A stretch of 64,000 bases of DNA from CAWGLW01 sp963823525 (lineage in GTDB: Bacteria > Pseudomonadota > Gammaproteobacteria > Steroidobacterales > Steroidobacteraceae), in contig CAWGLW010000006.1 in NCBI GenBank assembly GCA_963823525.1, positions 1,550,001 to 1,614,000 on the forward strand, written 5' to 3'. Under the pieces are notes generated by a model, which saw only the letters and a list, made by a program, of their open reading frames with translations, ran no database searches and was not told where the DNA came from. This document shows, in pieces, positions 8,093-15,839 of this stretch. A program made the translations under genes and the position numbers. Positions within the stretch are counted from its first letter, which is position 1, and every line of letters begins with the position of its first letter.

Positions 8093-8105
8093 ACTAGGTA
8101 TTAGT
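8093..8105. promoter_or_regulatory. Dyad ACTAGGTATTAGT upstream of fixL
   Basis: The arms ACTA/TAGT flank GGTAT, 35 bp upstream of the fixL start. On the minus strand it reads ACTAATACCTAGT and shares ATACCTA with the dyad at 5800-5811. It could be an autoregulatory site. It is also 118 bp upstream of hsp20 on the other strand. Confidence 0.3.
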
Positions 8106-8199
8106 CGCGGCTACTCTAGGCATCGAAGCGGATCCCGGTCGAAAAGCCCGAGCGCGACAATATACCTGCAGGGCAGTATATGCCTGCGCTGTCACACGA

Positions 8200-8219
8200 T
8201 CGGGGCAACCCGAGGAGGG
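8200..8219 (+). promoter_or_regulatory. 5'-UTR hairpin abutting the hsp20 ribosome site
   Basis: TCGGG (8200-8204), a GCAA tetraloop of the GNRA class and CCCGA (8209-8213) form a perfect 5-bp hairpin. Its 3' base is the first base of the Shine-Dalgarno AGGAGGG (8213-8219), 4 nt before ATG 8224. A dyad ATATAC-N10-GTATAT (8160-8181) lies upstream. Small heat-shock genes often carry RNA thermometers near the ribosome site; here the SD itself is mostly outside the stem, so such a role is only possible. Confidence 0.4.
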
Positions 8220-8223
8220 TGTC

Positions 8224-8664
8224 ATGAGATTGACTCGCTGGGAACCTTTCAGAGAAATGGATGACTTTTTCGGTGGTTTCGCTCCACTGTTCGGGTATGG
8301 CGGCGCAATGCCGCGGCTCGTCGAGGGCGTGAGTGAGTTCACGCCGCGGGCGGACATCATCGAGCGGGACAAGGAATACCTTATCAAGCTCGATTTGCCC
8401 GAAGTCAAGAAAGAGGAAGTTGAAGTCCTGTTTGATGAGGGCGTGCTGAAAGTCAAGGGCGAGCGGAAGTTGGAGAAGGAGGTCAAGGGTGAGACGGTGC
8501 ACCGGACCGAGCGGTTTGTCGGTGCGTTCGAGCGTAGCTTCGTGCTGCCGGATGACATCGATCCGAAACGGATCCGCGCCGAGGCGAAAGACGGTGTGCT
8601 GACGATTCACCTGCCCAGGGTCGACGTACCGAAGTCCCGTCCGCTGGCGATCACGATCCAATAA
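8224..8664 (+). CDS. Small heat-shock protein, Hsp20 family
   Basis: A 146-aa protein with a short N-terminal arm (MRLTRWEPFREMDDFFGGF), an alpha-crystallin domain (about 38-130, with the conserved block DGVLTIHLPR, here as A-x-x-x-DGVLTIHLP) and a C-terminal I-x-I/V-type tail (LAITIQ). It is an ATP-independent holdase that forms oligomers and keeps unfolding proteins soluble for DnaK. The strong AGGAGGG ribosome site fixes ATG 8224. It sits alone on the plus strand between fixL and the cco cluster. Heat-shock regulation is expected, but I could not identify a sigma-32 promoter. Confidence 0.93.
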   Translation: MRLTRWEPFREMDDFFGGFAPLFGYGGAMPRLVEGVSEFTPRADIIERDKEYLIKLDLPEVKKEEVEVLFDEGVLKVKGERKLEKEVKGETVHRTERFVGAFERSFVLPDDIDPKRIRAEAKDGVLTIHLPRVDVPKSRPLAITIQ

Positions 8665-8778
8665 CAAACCCCGTTATGCTGCGCGGCAGAGCCGTGCAGC
8701 ACAGCTTCATGGTCCGGATTGCGGCCGGTACCCTGGCCGCGAGCCGGACCGTTTTGCCGGTGTCCTCGGCGCCCGAAA

Positions 8779-9552
8779 TCAATGTTTCATCGGCTGCGCA
8801 GGGTGGCGTTCGACCTGGCTCACGGGCGCGTGGTGGCCGGCATGGGAGCTGGCGCGCTTCGCGAAACCATATAGCGCGTTTCCGGCCGTCCAAAGTCCAA
8901 ACAGCAGCAGCAGGGTGCCGGCGATTACGCGCAGTGATGCGCGTGATGACAGCATCCGCGCGATACGATCGAATGCCAGCGTCGCCGTGGCCATCGAGGG
9001 CAGTGTGCCAATGCCGAACGCGGCCATGACCGCCGCGCCGGTTGCGGCACTCGCCGTGGTGGTTGCGAGCAGCAGCATGGAGTAGGTCATCCCGCAGGGC
9101 AGCCAGCCCCAGGCGAGGCCGAGACCCAATGCACCCTGCAGGCCGCCGGAGCGTCCCTGGCGGCCCGCCCAGGGCATTATCCGCCGCCACAAGCCGGCAC
9201 CTGCGGCCTCGAGTGGGTCCAGGAAGCGCCAGCCGAACAACAGCCGCCCGGCGACCGCAAACATGATGGCGCCGGCGATCACGCGGAACGCGACCGAAAA
9301 TGGCGCCACGTCGACGGCGGCCAGCAGCGTGCGGCCCAGCAGCCCGGCCAGAGCCCCGGCGGCGGTATAACTGACAACCCTGGAGATGTTGTAGGTCAGC
9401 GCGGTTGCGACTCGCGAGCCTGTGCTTGCCTCGCGGTTGCGCATTGCCAGCGCGCCGGCAATACCGCCACACATCGCAATGCAGTGTCCGCTGGCTGCGA
9501 TGCCGGCGAGGAATGCGGCCACGAGGCTGATCGTGCCGGAATCGGGTGTCAC
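8779..9552 (-). CDS. Sulfite exporter TauE/SafE-like membrane protein of the cco cluster
   Basis: A 257-aa polytopic protein (about six spans) of the TauE/SafE-like group that accompanies ccoGHIS genes (COG2836). The N-terminus LAGIAASGHCIAMCGGIAGA carries the typical HCxxMCGG motif, which is thought to handle metal, and GLAWGWLPCGMTYSMLL repeats the pattern in the second half. By association it may take part in copper supply or assembly of cbb3 oxidase; direct function is not established. Its ATG overlaps the end of ccoS by 4 nt, so it is the last gene of the cco operon. The C-terminus is His-rich (HAGHHAPVSQVERH), which may also bind metal. Confidence 0.88.
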   Translation of the reverse strand: MTPDSGTISLVAAFLAGIAASGHCIAMCGGIAGALAMRNREASTGSRVATALTYNISRVVSYTAAGALAGLLGRTLLAAVDVAPFSVAFRVIAGAIMFAVAGRLLFGWRFLDPLEAAGAGLWRRIMPWAGRQGRSGGLQGALGLGLAWGWLPCGMTYSMLLLATTTASAATGAAVMAAFGIGTLPSMATATLAFDRIARMLSSRASLRVIAGTLLLLFGLWTAGNALYGFAKRASSHAGHHAPVSQVERHPAQPMKH

Positions 9553-9734
9553 TTTTTCTCAGCCTCCGTTTCATCTGCCGGATCATCCGGTCGGTTTTCG
9601 TCGTCGGTCAGGACAGACCAGCCGGGGCTGTCGAGATCGTCGAACTGGCCACTGCCAACGGCCCAGAAAAATGCCCACAGGCCGAAGGCCACGAGCACGA
9701 GGCCCAGCGGTATCAGTACAAAGATGATCTCCAT
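9549..9734 (-). CDS. ccoS: cbb3 oxidase maturation protein CcoS
   Basis: A 61-aa single-span membrane protein, MEIIFVLIPLGLVLVAFGLW then AFFWAVGSGQFDDLDSPGW, the hallmark CcoS sequence with the FDDLDxPxW block just after the span. CcoS is needed to put haem and copper into CcoN. ATG 9734 is fixed by a TGATG overlap with the ccoI stop, although the frame is open further upstream. The acidic tail (DDENRPDDPADETEAEKK) is usual. Confidence 0.92.
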   Translation of the reverse strand: MEIIFVLIPLGLVLVAFGLWAFFWAVGSGQFDDLDSPGWSVLTDDENRPDDPADETEAEKK

Positions 9735-12202
9735 CAGGTCGCGCCCGTCAGTTCGCTGGCAGCCCACCGGCGGCCACTTTCGCGGTGCGGGCTCCTCGAC
9801 AGGCGCATGGAGTTGAGCACTACGACGACGGAGCTCAACGACATGCCGATGGCCGCCAGCCACGGTGGCACATAGCCCAATGCGGCCAGCGGAAGCACCA
9901 GCAGGTTGTAGCTGAACGCCCAGGCGAGGTTCTGGCGGATGGTCCTTTGCGTGCGCCGGGCAAGGCTCACGAGTGCGGGAACCTCATTGAGCGTATCGCG
10001 CACCAGTATCAAGTCGGCGCTGGTCTGCGCCAACGCGGAGCCGCGACCCATCGCGATGGCCACGTCCGCCCCGCGCAACAACGGCGCATCGTTAATACCG
10101 TCACCCACCGCCGCGACGATGCGCCCATTGCGCTGCAGTTCCCTGAGATGGTCCAGCTTCGACTGCGGGGTCATCCGGGACTCGAAGTGCTCGATACCGC
10201 AACGCTCGGCTATCCGCGCAACGGAAGCCGCCTGATCGCCGCTGACGACGTGCGAAGTGATGCCCAGCTCGCGGATGGCTGCAACGCAGTCGGCGGCCTC
10301 GACGCGCAGTTGATCAGACAGCTCAAAGACCGCGAGCAGGCCGTCAGCGCCTCCGAGGAAGACCTGGCTCGTCGCAGCGTCATGCACCGGGAAGAATGGC
10401 CGGTTACCCTGCGGCGCCAGCCGTCGCACGAACGCTTCAGTGCCGACGCGCAATCGTCGGCCCGCGATAACGCCCTCCAGCCCCTCACCCGGGTGGACCT
10501 CGACATCTGTCGCGGCATTGGTGTCTGCAGATGCATCGAGAAAGGCGCGCGCGACCGGGTGGTCGGACATCCGTTCCAGGCCCGCGGCAAGTTCGAGGCA
10601 CTCCGCTTCGGGCAGCTCCGCCAGCGGTTGCGTCGCGTCAATGCGGACCAAACCCTGGGTCAGCGTCCCTGTCTTGTCCCACAACATCTCCCGGGTCTTT
10701 GCCAGCGACTCCAGCGAGTCGGTGTGGGCGACCAGAACGCCGCGTCGGGCCAGCGCTGACGTTGCCGCTGCCAGCGCCGCTGGCGTGGCCAGCGAAAGGG
10801 CGCAGGGGCAGGTGGCGACCAGCACGGCCAGGGTGGCCGGCAATGCCTTGTCGGGATCGACGGCCAGCCAGGCCAGGAAGACCAGTGCGGCGCCGACCAG
10901 GATACGGCTGAGAAACCAGGCAGCCGCGCGGTCGGCCGCGCTTGCAATTCTTGGCCGCTCAGCCTGCGCTCGCTCCAGCAGCGCAACGATGCCGGACAGT
11001 ACGGTATCGTCAGCGATGGCTTCGACACGCACCTGCAGTGGTGCACCCAGGTTGTGTGTTCCCGCATTTACGACCGAGCCGGGTCCCTTGGCGACGGCGG
11101 TCGACTCACCGGTCAGCATCGATTCATCGACACGGCCCTCACCCTCGATGACGACTCCGTCGGCAGCCAGCACCTCACCGCTTCGCACCAGCAGCGTGTC
11201 GCCAACGGCGAGATCAACGCTCTGAACGTCCTCGATGAGTCCCTCGCGAACCCTGCGCGCCGTCACCGGTGCAAGTTTTGCCAGCGCATCTGCGATGCTG
11301 CCGGCCCGATGACGCGCGATCATTTCCACGTAACGTCCGACCGACAGAAAGAAGATGAACATGGTCACCGAATCGAAGTAAATTTCGCCTTCGCCAAGCA
11401 GCGAATTGACGACACTGGCCAGGAACGCAAGCACAATGCCGAGACTGACGGGCACGTCCATATTCAGGCCGCGCGCCCGCAGAGCCTGCCACGCGCCGGT
11501 GTAGAACGGCCACCCCGCGTAGAGCGCGACCGGCAGGCAAACCAGCATGCTGATCAGGCGCAGATACTGGCGGATCGTGGGGTCCATCCCGGTTGCTTCG
11601 CCGATGTAAAGTGGAACCGAGAACATCATGACCTGCATCATGCCGAGGCCGGCGACGGCCAATCGCTTGAGCGCGGTGCGTCGCTCGAGCAGCGCAAGCT
11701 GCTCGGCCGGTTCGCCCGAAATGGGGTGGGGCCGTAGGCCGACGCTTTCGAGCACCCGCAGCAGGTCGCCGAGCCGTACCTTGTCCGGGTTCCAGACCAG
11801 CCTGGCGCGGGCGGTGGCCGGGTTTACGCTGACATCGAGCACGCCGCTCTGCAGGCGCAGCGCCTTGTCGGCCAGCCAGCTGCAGGCCGCGCAGCGCAGC
11901 CCCTCGAGCAGCACGGTCATCGAGCGAGCGCCTCCGGGTTCTGCGCGGGTCAGTCGTTCAATGAGTTCCGGCTTGTCATAGGCTGTCCAGCGATCCGTTC
12001 GGGGTGAATCGTCCGCGCGGCTGGAGTTTGCATCACGATAGCGATAGTAGTCGCCGAGGCCTGCGCCCGTAATGAACTCGGCGACGGCCTTGCAGCCGTG
12101 ACAGCAGACGGGATGGTCTTCACCGCCGACACGCGCGCAGACCCGCACGCCGGTCGGAATGGGCTCGCCGCAATGAAAGCAGGCTTGACCCCCGCCGCTC
12201 AT
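9734..12202 (-). CDS. ccoI: Copper-translocating P1B-type ATPase CcoI (FixI)
   Basis: An 822-aa heavy-metal P-type ATPase. It has an N-terminal Cys-rich metal site (CFHCGEPIP and CCHGCKAV), an HMA domain with GLRCAACSW, membrane spans with the transport motif TCPCALS, the phosphorylation loop DKTGTLT, and GDGINDAP in the hinge. The CPC motif and the location between ccoG/H and ccoS mark it as CcoI, the copper exporter that supplies the periplasmic route for Cu-B of cbb3 oxidase. The ATG at 12202 overlaps the stop of the short FixH-like gene (ATGA); its own stop overlaps ccoS. The frame stays open upstream of 12202, but that extension lacks family character. Confidence 0.94.
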   Translation of the reverse strand: MSGGGQACFHCGEPIPTGVRVCARVGGEDHPVCCHGCKAVAEFITGAGLGDYYRYRDANSSRADDSPRTDRWTAYDKPELIERLTRAEPGGARSMTVLLEGLRCAACSWLADKALRLQSGVLDVSVNPATARARLVWNPDKVRLGDLLRVLESVGLRPHPISGEPAEQLALLERRTALKRLAVAGLGMMQVMMFSVPLYIGEATGMDPTIRQYLRLISMLVCLPVALYAGWPFYTGAWQALRARGLNMDVPVSLGIVLAFLASVVNSLLGEGEIYFDSVTMFIFFLSVGRYVEMIARHRAGSIADALAKLAPVTARRVREGLIEDVQSVDLAVGDTLLVRSGEVLAADGVVIEGEGRVDESMLTGESTAVAKGPGSVVNAGTHNLGAPLQVRVEAIADDTVLSGIVALLERAQAERPRIASAADRAAAWFLSRILVGAALVFLAWLAVDPDKALPATLAVLVATCPCALSLATPAALAAATSALARRGVLVAHTDSLESLAKTREMLWDKTGTLTQGLVRIDATQPLAELPEAECLELAAGLERMSDHPVARAFLDASADTNAATDVEVHPGEGLEGVIAGRRLRVGTEAFVRRLAPQGNRPFFPVHDAATSQVFLGGADGLLAVFELSDQLRVEAADCVAAIRELGITSHVVSGDQAASVARIAERCGIEHFESRMTPQSKLDHLRELQRNGRIVAAVGDGINDAPLLRGADVAIAMGRGSALAQTSADLILVRDTLNEVPALVSLARRTQRTIRQNLAWAFSYNLLVLPLAALGYVPPWLAAIGMSLSSVVVVLNSMRLSRSPHRESGRRWAASELTGAT

Positions 12203-12435
12203 TGCGCAGGCGGTGGCGCGCCCTCGACAGGACCCGGCGTGACTTCGCTTCCGGCCGCATCGTCGCAACGCATCGTGACGCCATCGCGGTAGCAGTCGTC
12301 GCGTATCAGTTCGTTTGGACTCGTCAGCGCCAGGTAAAGCGTGATTGCGCCGCCGATGATCGCTGCCGCGGGCGGTACCATCAGCAACCATGGCCAGATC
12401 TGTCGATACCAGGCGCGGTTTGTCTGGTCGCTCAT
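12199..12435 (-). CDS. Short FixH/CcoH-like membrane protein
   Basis: A 78-aa protein with one N-terminal membrane span. RAWYRQIWPWLLMVPPAAAI and ITLYLALTSPNELIRDDCYR resemble the N-terminal third of FixH/CcoH (WYxxPWxW, a span, then a DDYY-like motif, here DDCY). The rest of FixH (normally about 150-170 aa in total) is missing, and the protein ends in a Pro/Glu/Ala-rich tail. CcoH helps assemble and stabilise cbb3 oxidase. The gene lies between ccoG and ccoI, the usual ccoH place, with a 4-nt overlap to ccoI. A naturally shortened CcoH is my best reading; no frameshifted remainder is visible. Confidence 0.7.
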   Translation of the reverse strand: MSDQTNRAWYRQIWPWLLMVPPAAAIIGGAITLYLALTSPNELIRDDCYRDGVTMRCDDAAGSEVTPGPVEGAPPPAQ

Positions 12436-12447
12436 ATGGGCTGCCGA

Positions 12448-13830
12448 TCAGCCAACCGGCGCAATGAAGCGCGCTTCCGTACTGGCTTCCAGACCCGCCG
12501 GTACGGTCTCAATCCTGAAGATCAGGTCCGCGCCGCCCTGCATCGAGCCACCGGGTACCTTGACGCGGACGGGGATGCTTTGAACGCCACCCGGCGCAAC
12601 CGTCACGGTCGGGCCCTGGTAGTCGATGACGAGGCCCGGCAACCCTTCGCCGGTGATGCGAAACGCATGCGGTTCGTTGTCCTTGTTGAGGATCTTCACG
12701 TTGTAGACGTTTTCGATCATCCCGTCGGCACGTTCACGATAAAGGGCATTGCGGTCGCGAATCACATCGACCCCGACCAGATTGCGCGAGGAAAGCGTGA
12801 CCGCAAACCCGCCGATCAGCAGTGCGAGCAGCGCGCCGTAGACGATCGTTCTCGGCCTCAGGACCTGTTTCTCTGCACCCTCGAGACCGTGCTGTGTGTC
12901 ATAACGGACCAGCCCGCGCGGGTAACCCACCTTGTCCATGACTTCGTCGCAGGCGTCAATACAGGCTGCGCAGGCGATGCACTCGTACTGCAGCCCATCG
13001 CGTATGTCGATGCCCGTCGGACAGACCTGTACGCACATCGTGCAGGCCACGCAGTCGCCGAGACCCCTGGCCTTGTAGTCAGCACCTTTCTTGCGAGCGC
13101 CGCGGGGCTCGCCACGAGCCTCGTCGTAGGTAATGATCAGTGTGTCGCGATCGAACATCGCGCTCTGGAAGCGCGCGTAAGGGCACATGTACTTGCAGAC
13201 CTGCTCACGCATATAGCCCGCATTGACATACGTTGCGCCTCCGTAGAACAGGACCCAGAAGGTCTCCCAGGATCCCGTCGAGAAAGTCGCAATCTTGCCG
13301 GCCAGTTCGGTGATTGGCGTGAAGTACCCGACGAAGGTGAAGCCGGTCCACAGGGCAAAGGCGATCCAGAGGACCTGCTTGGCCGCCTTGCGGAGCAACT
13401 TGCTGGCCGACCAGGGTGCTTTCGCGAGCTTGATCTGCTGCGAGCGGGAGCCTTCGACCTTTCTTTCGATCCACAGGAACGCTTCGGTCCATACGGTCTG
13501 CGGGCATGCATAGCCGCAGAACAGGCGACCGGCGAGTGCTGTAAAGAAAAACAGCGAGAGCGCCGCTATGACCAGCAGCCAGGTCAGAAAGAAGAAATCC
13601 TGCGGCCAGAGCGTCAGGCCGAAGATATGGAACTTGCGCTGCGGCAGATCGAACAACACGGCCTGCCGGCCGCTCCATTGGATCCAGGGCAGGACATAGT
13701 AGATGCCCAGCAGGACCCACGCGGCAATCGTCCTCAGACGCTGGTAACGCCCGGCGATTTCACGCGGGTAGATCTTCTGGCGGGCTTCGTACAAGCTGCC
13801 GTCGGTGGGAGCGTCCGGCGCTTTCATCAA
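12448..13830 (-). CDS. ccoG: cbb3 oxidase accessory protein CcoG (FixG)
   Basis: A 460-aa integral membrane iron-sulfur protein. It has N-terminal spans (about 35-55, 80-105 and 155-210), a ferredoxin-like part with CVACTMCVQVCP and CIACAACIDACDEVM for two 4Fe-4S clusters, a further span (about 340-360) and a C-terminal Ig-like FixG domain (about 365-458). CcoG reduces Cu(II) for cbb3 assembly. Its start overlaps the stop of the next upstream gene (13827) by 4 nt. Length and layout are normal for the family. Confidence 0.94.
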   Translation of the reverse strand: MMKAPDAPTDGSLYEARQKIYPREIAGRYQRLRTIAAWVLLGIYYVLPWIQWSGRQAVLFDLPQRKFHIFGLTLWPQDFFFLTWLLVIAALSLFFFTALAGRLFCGYACPQTVWTEAFLWIERKVEGSRSQQIKLAKAPWSASKLLRKAAKQVLWIAFALWTGFTFVGYFTPITELAGKIATFSTGSWETFWVLFYGGATYVNAGYMREQVCKYMCPYARFQSAMFDRDTLIITYDEARGEPRGARKKGADYKARGLGDCVACTMCVQVCPTGIDIRDGLQYECIACAACIDACDEVMDKVGYPRGLVRYDTQHGLEGAEKQVLRPRTIVYGALLALLIGGFAVTLSSRNLVGVDVIRDRNALYRERADGMIENVYNVKILNKDNEPHAFRITGEGLPGLVIDYQGPTVTVAPGGVQSIPVRVKVPGGSMQGGADLIFRIETVPAGLEASTEARFIAPVG

Positions 13831-14156
13831 TGATTCCGTATCCGCTCATCAGGCGGAACTTTCCCCTGTGACTGCGGCCGCTCCGTGCGAGCGAGATACA
13901 GCGTGAGCAGGCTGGCCATGGCGGAAATGAGCCAGAAAAAGAAAAAACCCACCGCATATCCGCCCATCCTCGTCGCAAAGGCGGGCGGCGGGTAGTCATC
14001 GTTTCCGATCAGTAACGGGTCGATAAAGGCGAAGCAGACCATCGTCGCGACGCAGGCCACCAGGAACGATGGCCAAACGACGATCGCCACGTCCTGACGC
14101 AGGCGCGGCCATCGCCGTTGACCCGCATAGTCGTCAGCCGCCGTTCCCATCGCCAC
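13827..14156 (-). CDS. Two-span membrane protein of the cco operon, unknown
   Basis: A 109-aa protein with two predicted membrane spans (about 23-45 and 68-90) and a charged tail. It starts inside the end of ccoP (23-nt overlap) and ends on the ccoG start (4-nt overlap), so it is translated with the oxidase genes. I do not recognise a named family; the spans SFLVACVATMVCFAFIDPLL and GGYAVGFFFFWLISAMASLL are distinctive. A role in cbb3 assembly is inferred from position only. Confidence 0.75.
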   Translation of the reverse strand: MAMGTAADDYAGQRRWPRLRQDVAIVVWPSFLVACVATMVCFAFIDPLLIGNDDYPPPAFATRMGGYAVGFFFFWLISAMASLLTLYLARTERPQSQGKVPPDERIRNH

Positions 14157-15051
14157 CGCCGGCCGAGAGGCGCATCACGTATGCGGCCAGCAGGCGGATC
14201 CGTTGTTCGCCCAGTTTGTCACCGAACGCCGGCATCTGGCCCATTCGCCCCGACACAAGCGACTCGTGAATCGCGTCGCTGTCGCCACCGTAGAGCCAGA
14301 TGTCGTCCGTGAGATTCGGCGCGCCGAGCAGCGCATTGCCTTTGCCGTCCAGCCCGTGACAGGCCGCGCAGACGGTATCAAATCGCGTTTTTCCGGCACT
14401 CGCCAGCGCCGCGTCGGACGCCTGGCCACTGATCGATAGAACGTAGGCAACCGCCTCTTTCACACCGTCCGGTCCGAGCACTTCGCTCCACGCCGGCATT
14501 ACCGCAGTACGCCCGCCCGTGATGGTCTGAACGATCGTGTCGGCATCTCCGCCCCACTGCCAGCTTGCATCCGACAGGTTCGGGAAACCGCGTGCACCGC
14601 CGCCGTCCGATCCGTGACATTGCGCGCAGTTATTCTGGAAAAGATTATGTGCCGTTGACATGGCCTGCGGGTCACTGGCCAGCTGCTGAACACTCATTGC
14701 AGCGAACGGTGCCATCATCTCGGCCGCCTTTTGCTCAGCGACGGCCTTTTCTGACTGGTACTGGCCGGTTTGTGTCCAGCCCTTCATGCCCGCGAAATTG
14801 CCGAGTCCCGGGTAGAGCACGAGGTAGATGATCGCGAACACGACCGAGAGGTAAAAGACCCAAAGCCACCAGCGCGGCAGGGGATTGTTGTACTCCCGGA
14901 GGTCGCTGTCCCAGACGTGCCCGGTGTCCACGCCACCGCCAATTTTTTCGTTCGCGCTTTTGGGCTTGGCCGTCCAGCGCAGCAGCCAGACGCAGGCCGC
15001 AATGTTGAGCACGGTCAGGATGATTACGTAGAGACTCCAACCACTAGTCAT
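14134..15051 (-). CDS. ccoP: cbb3 oxidase di-haem subunit CcoP
   Basis: A 305-aa membrane-anchored cytochrome c. The N-terminal part has two spans (about 5-25 and 58-80) and the CcoP block VWDSDLREYNNPLPRWW (about 46-62). Two cytochrome c domains follow with CAQCH (in NNCAQCHGSDG) and CAACH (in VCAACHGLDGKG), each with a downstream Met ligand candidate (AVMPAW, GQMPAF). CcoP passes electrons from soluble cytochromes to CcoO. Its ATG lies 8 nt inside ccoQ. Confidence 0.95.
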   Translation of the reverse strand: MTSGWSLYVIILTVLNIAACVWLLRWTAKPKSANEKIGGGVDTGHVWDSDLREYNNPLPRWWLWVFYLSVVFAIIYLVLYPGLGNFAGMKGWTQTGQYQSEKAVAEQKAAEMMAPFAAMSVQQLASDPQAMSTAHNLFQNNCAQCHGSDGGGARGFPNLSDASWQWGGDADTIVQTITGGRTAVMPAWSEVLGPDGVKEAVAYVLSISGQASDAALASAGKTRFDTVCAACHGLDGKGNALLGAPNLTDDIWLYGGDSDAIHESLVSGRMGQMPAFGDKLGEQRIRLLAAYVMRLSAGGGDGNGG

Positions 15052-15214
15052 TGGATCCAGCTCCCTTGTTCGGCGGCAGATCGTCTTCGAGAGGCAACTG
15101 CGCCATCTCGTCGAAGTCTGCCTTGCGTCGTTTGCTGTAGGCCCAGATCACCAGCCCGAGGAACGCCAGCATCAGCGCCAGTGTGATCAGGCCGCGAGCG
15201 GTGCCGATGTCCAT
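15044..15214 (-). CDS. ccoQ: cbb3 oxidase small subunit CcoQ
   Basis: A 56-aa ORF read directly from the minus strand: MDIGTARGLITLALMLAFLG then a span end LVIWAYSKRRKADFDEMAQL and an acidic tail. One membrane span followed by a basic stretch and the ADFDEAAxLPL-type motif is the CcoQ signature. It stabilises the oxidase complex. It starts 2 nt after the ccoO stop and overlaps ccoP by 8 nt. Confidence 0.93.
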   Translation of the reverse strand: MDIGTARGLITLALMLAFLGLVIWAYSKRRKADFDEMAQLPLEDDLPPNKGAGSND

Positions 15215-15216
15215 CG

Positions 15217-15825
15217 TCAGTTGCCATTACCGGCATTGGTACCAAGCCCCTGCAGGTACGCGATGAGCGCGTCGAGCTCGGTCTTGCCCTCGACCGCCGC
15301 AGCCGCTCCGTCGATATCGGCATCCGTATACGGCACGCCGACCTTGCGCAGCGCCGTCATTTTCTTCGCGACCAGTGCGCCGTCCACCGTGCCTCGAACC
15401 AGCCATGGGTAGGCCGGCATGTTCGATTCCGGTACCACGTCCCGGGGATTGTTGAAATGGACGCGGTGCCAGTCGTCAGAATACCGACCGCCGACCCTCG
15501 CGAGGTCTGGTCCGGTGCGTTTCGATCCGAACTGGAACGGGTGGTCATAAACTGACTCGCCGGCCAGGGAGTACGGACCGTATCGCTCGGTCTCCGCCCG
15601 AAACGGTCGAATCATCTGCGAGTGGCAGTTGTAACAACCTTCCCTGAGGTAGACGTCACGTCCGGCCAGTCGCAGGGCCTCGTAAGGCACCACCCCGGGG
15701 GCCGGAGAGGTCACTGAGGACTGGAAGTAAAGCGGGACAATCTCGACCAGGCCGCCGATGCTGATCACGATCGCGATCAGCACGCCCATCAGGCCGACTT
15801 TCTTTTCTACTGCTTCGTGATTCAT
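15217..15825 (-). CDS. ccoO: cbb3 oxidase mono-haem subunit CcoO
   Basis: A 202-aa protein with an N-terminal membrane anchor (about 11-31) and a cytochrome c domain with CYNCH in REGCYNCHSQMIRPFRAETE, the standard CcoO motif, and VPESNMPAYPWL holding the Met ligand. It hands electrons from CcoP to CcoN. It lies 14 nt downstream of ccoN in the order N-O-Q-P, with no break. Confidence 0.95.
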   Translation of the reverse strand: MNHEAVEKKVGLMGVLIAIVISIGGLVEIVPLYFQSSVTSPAPGVVPYEALRLAGRDVYLREGCYNCHSQMIRPFRAETERYGPYSLAGESVYDHPFQFGSKRTGPDLARVGGRYSDDWHRVHFNNPRDVVPESNMPAYPWLVRGTVDGALVAKKMTALRKVGVPYTDADIDGAAAAVEGKTELDALIAYLQGLGTNAGNGN

Positions 15826-15839
15826 GCCCTGTACCTTCC

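Noticed and set aside
12202..13833. 543-codon plus-strand open frame antisense to ccoG
   Set aside because: The minus strand encodes a full CcoG with its Cys motifs; the plus frame has no domain.
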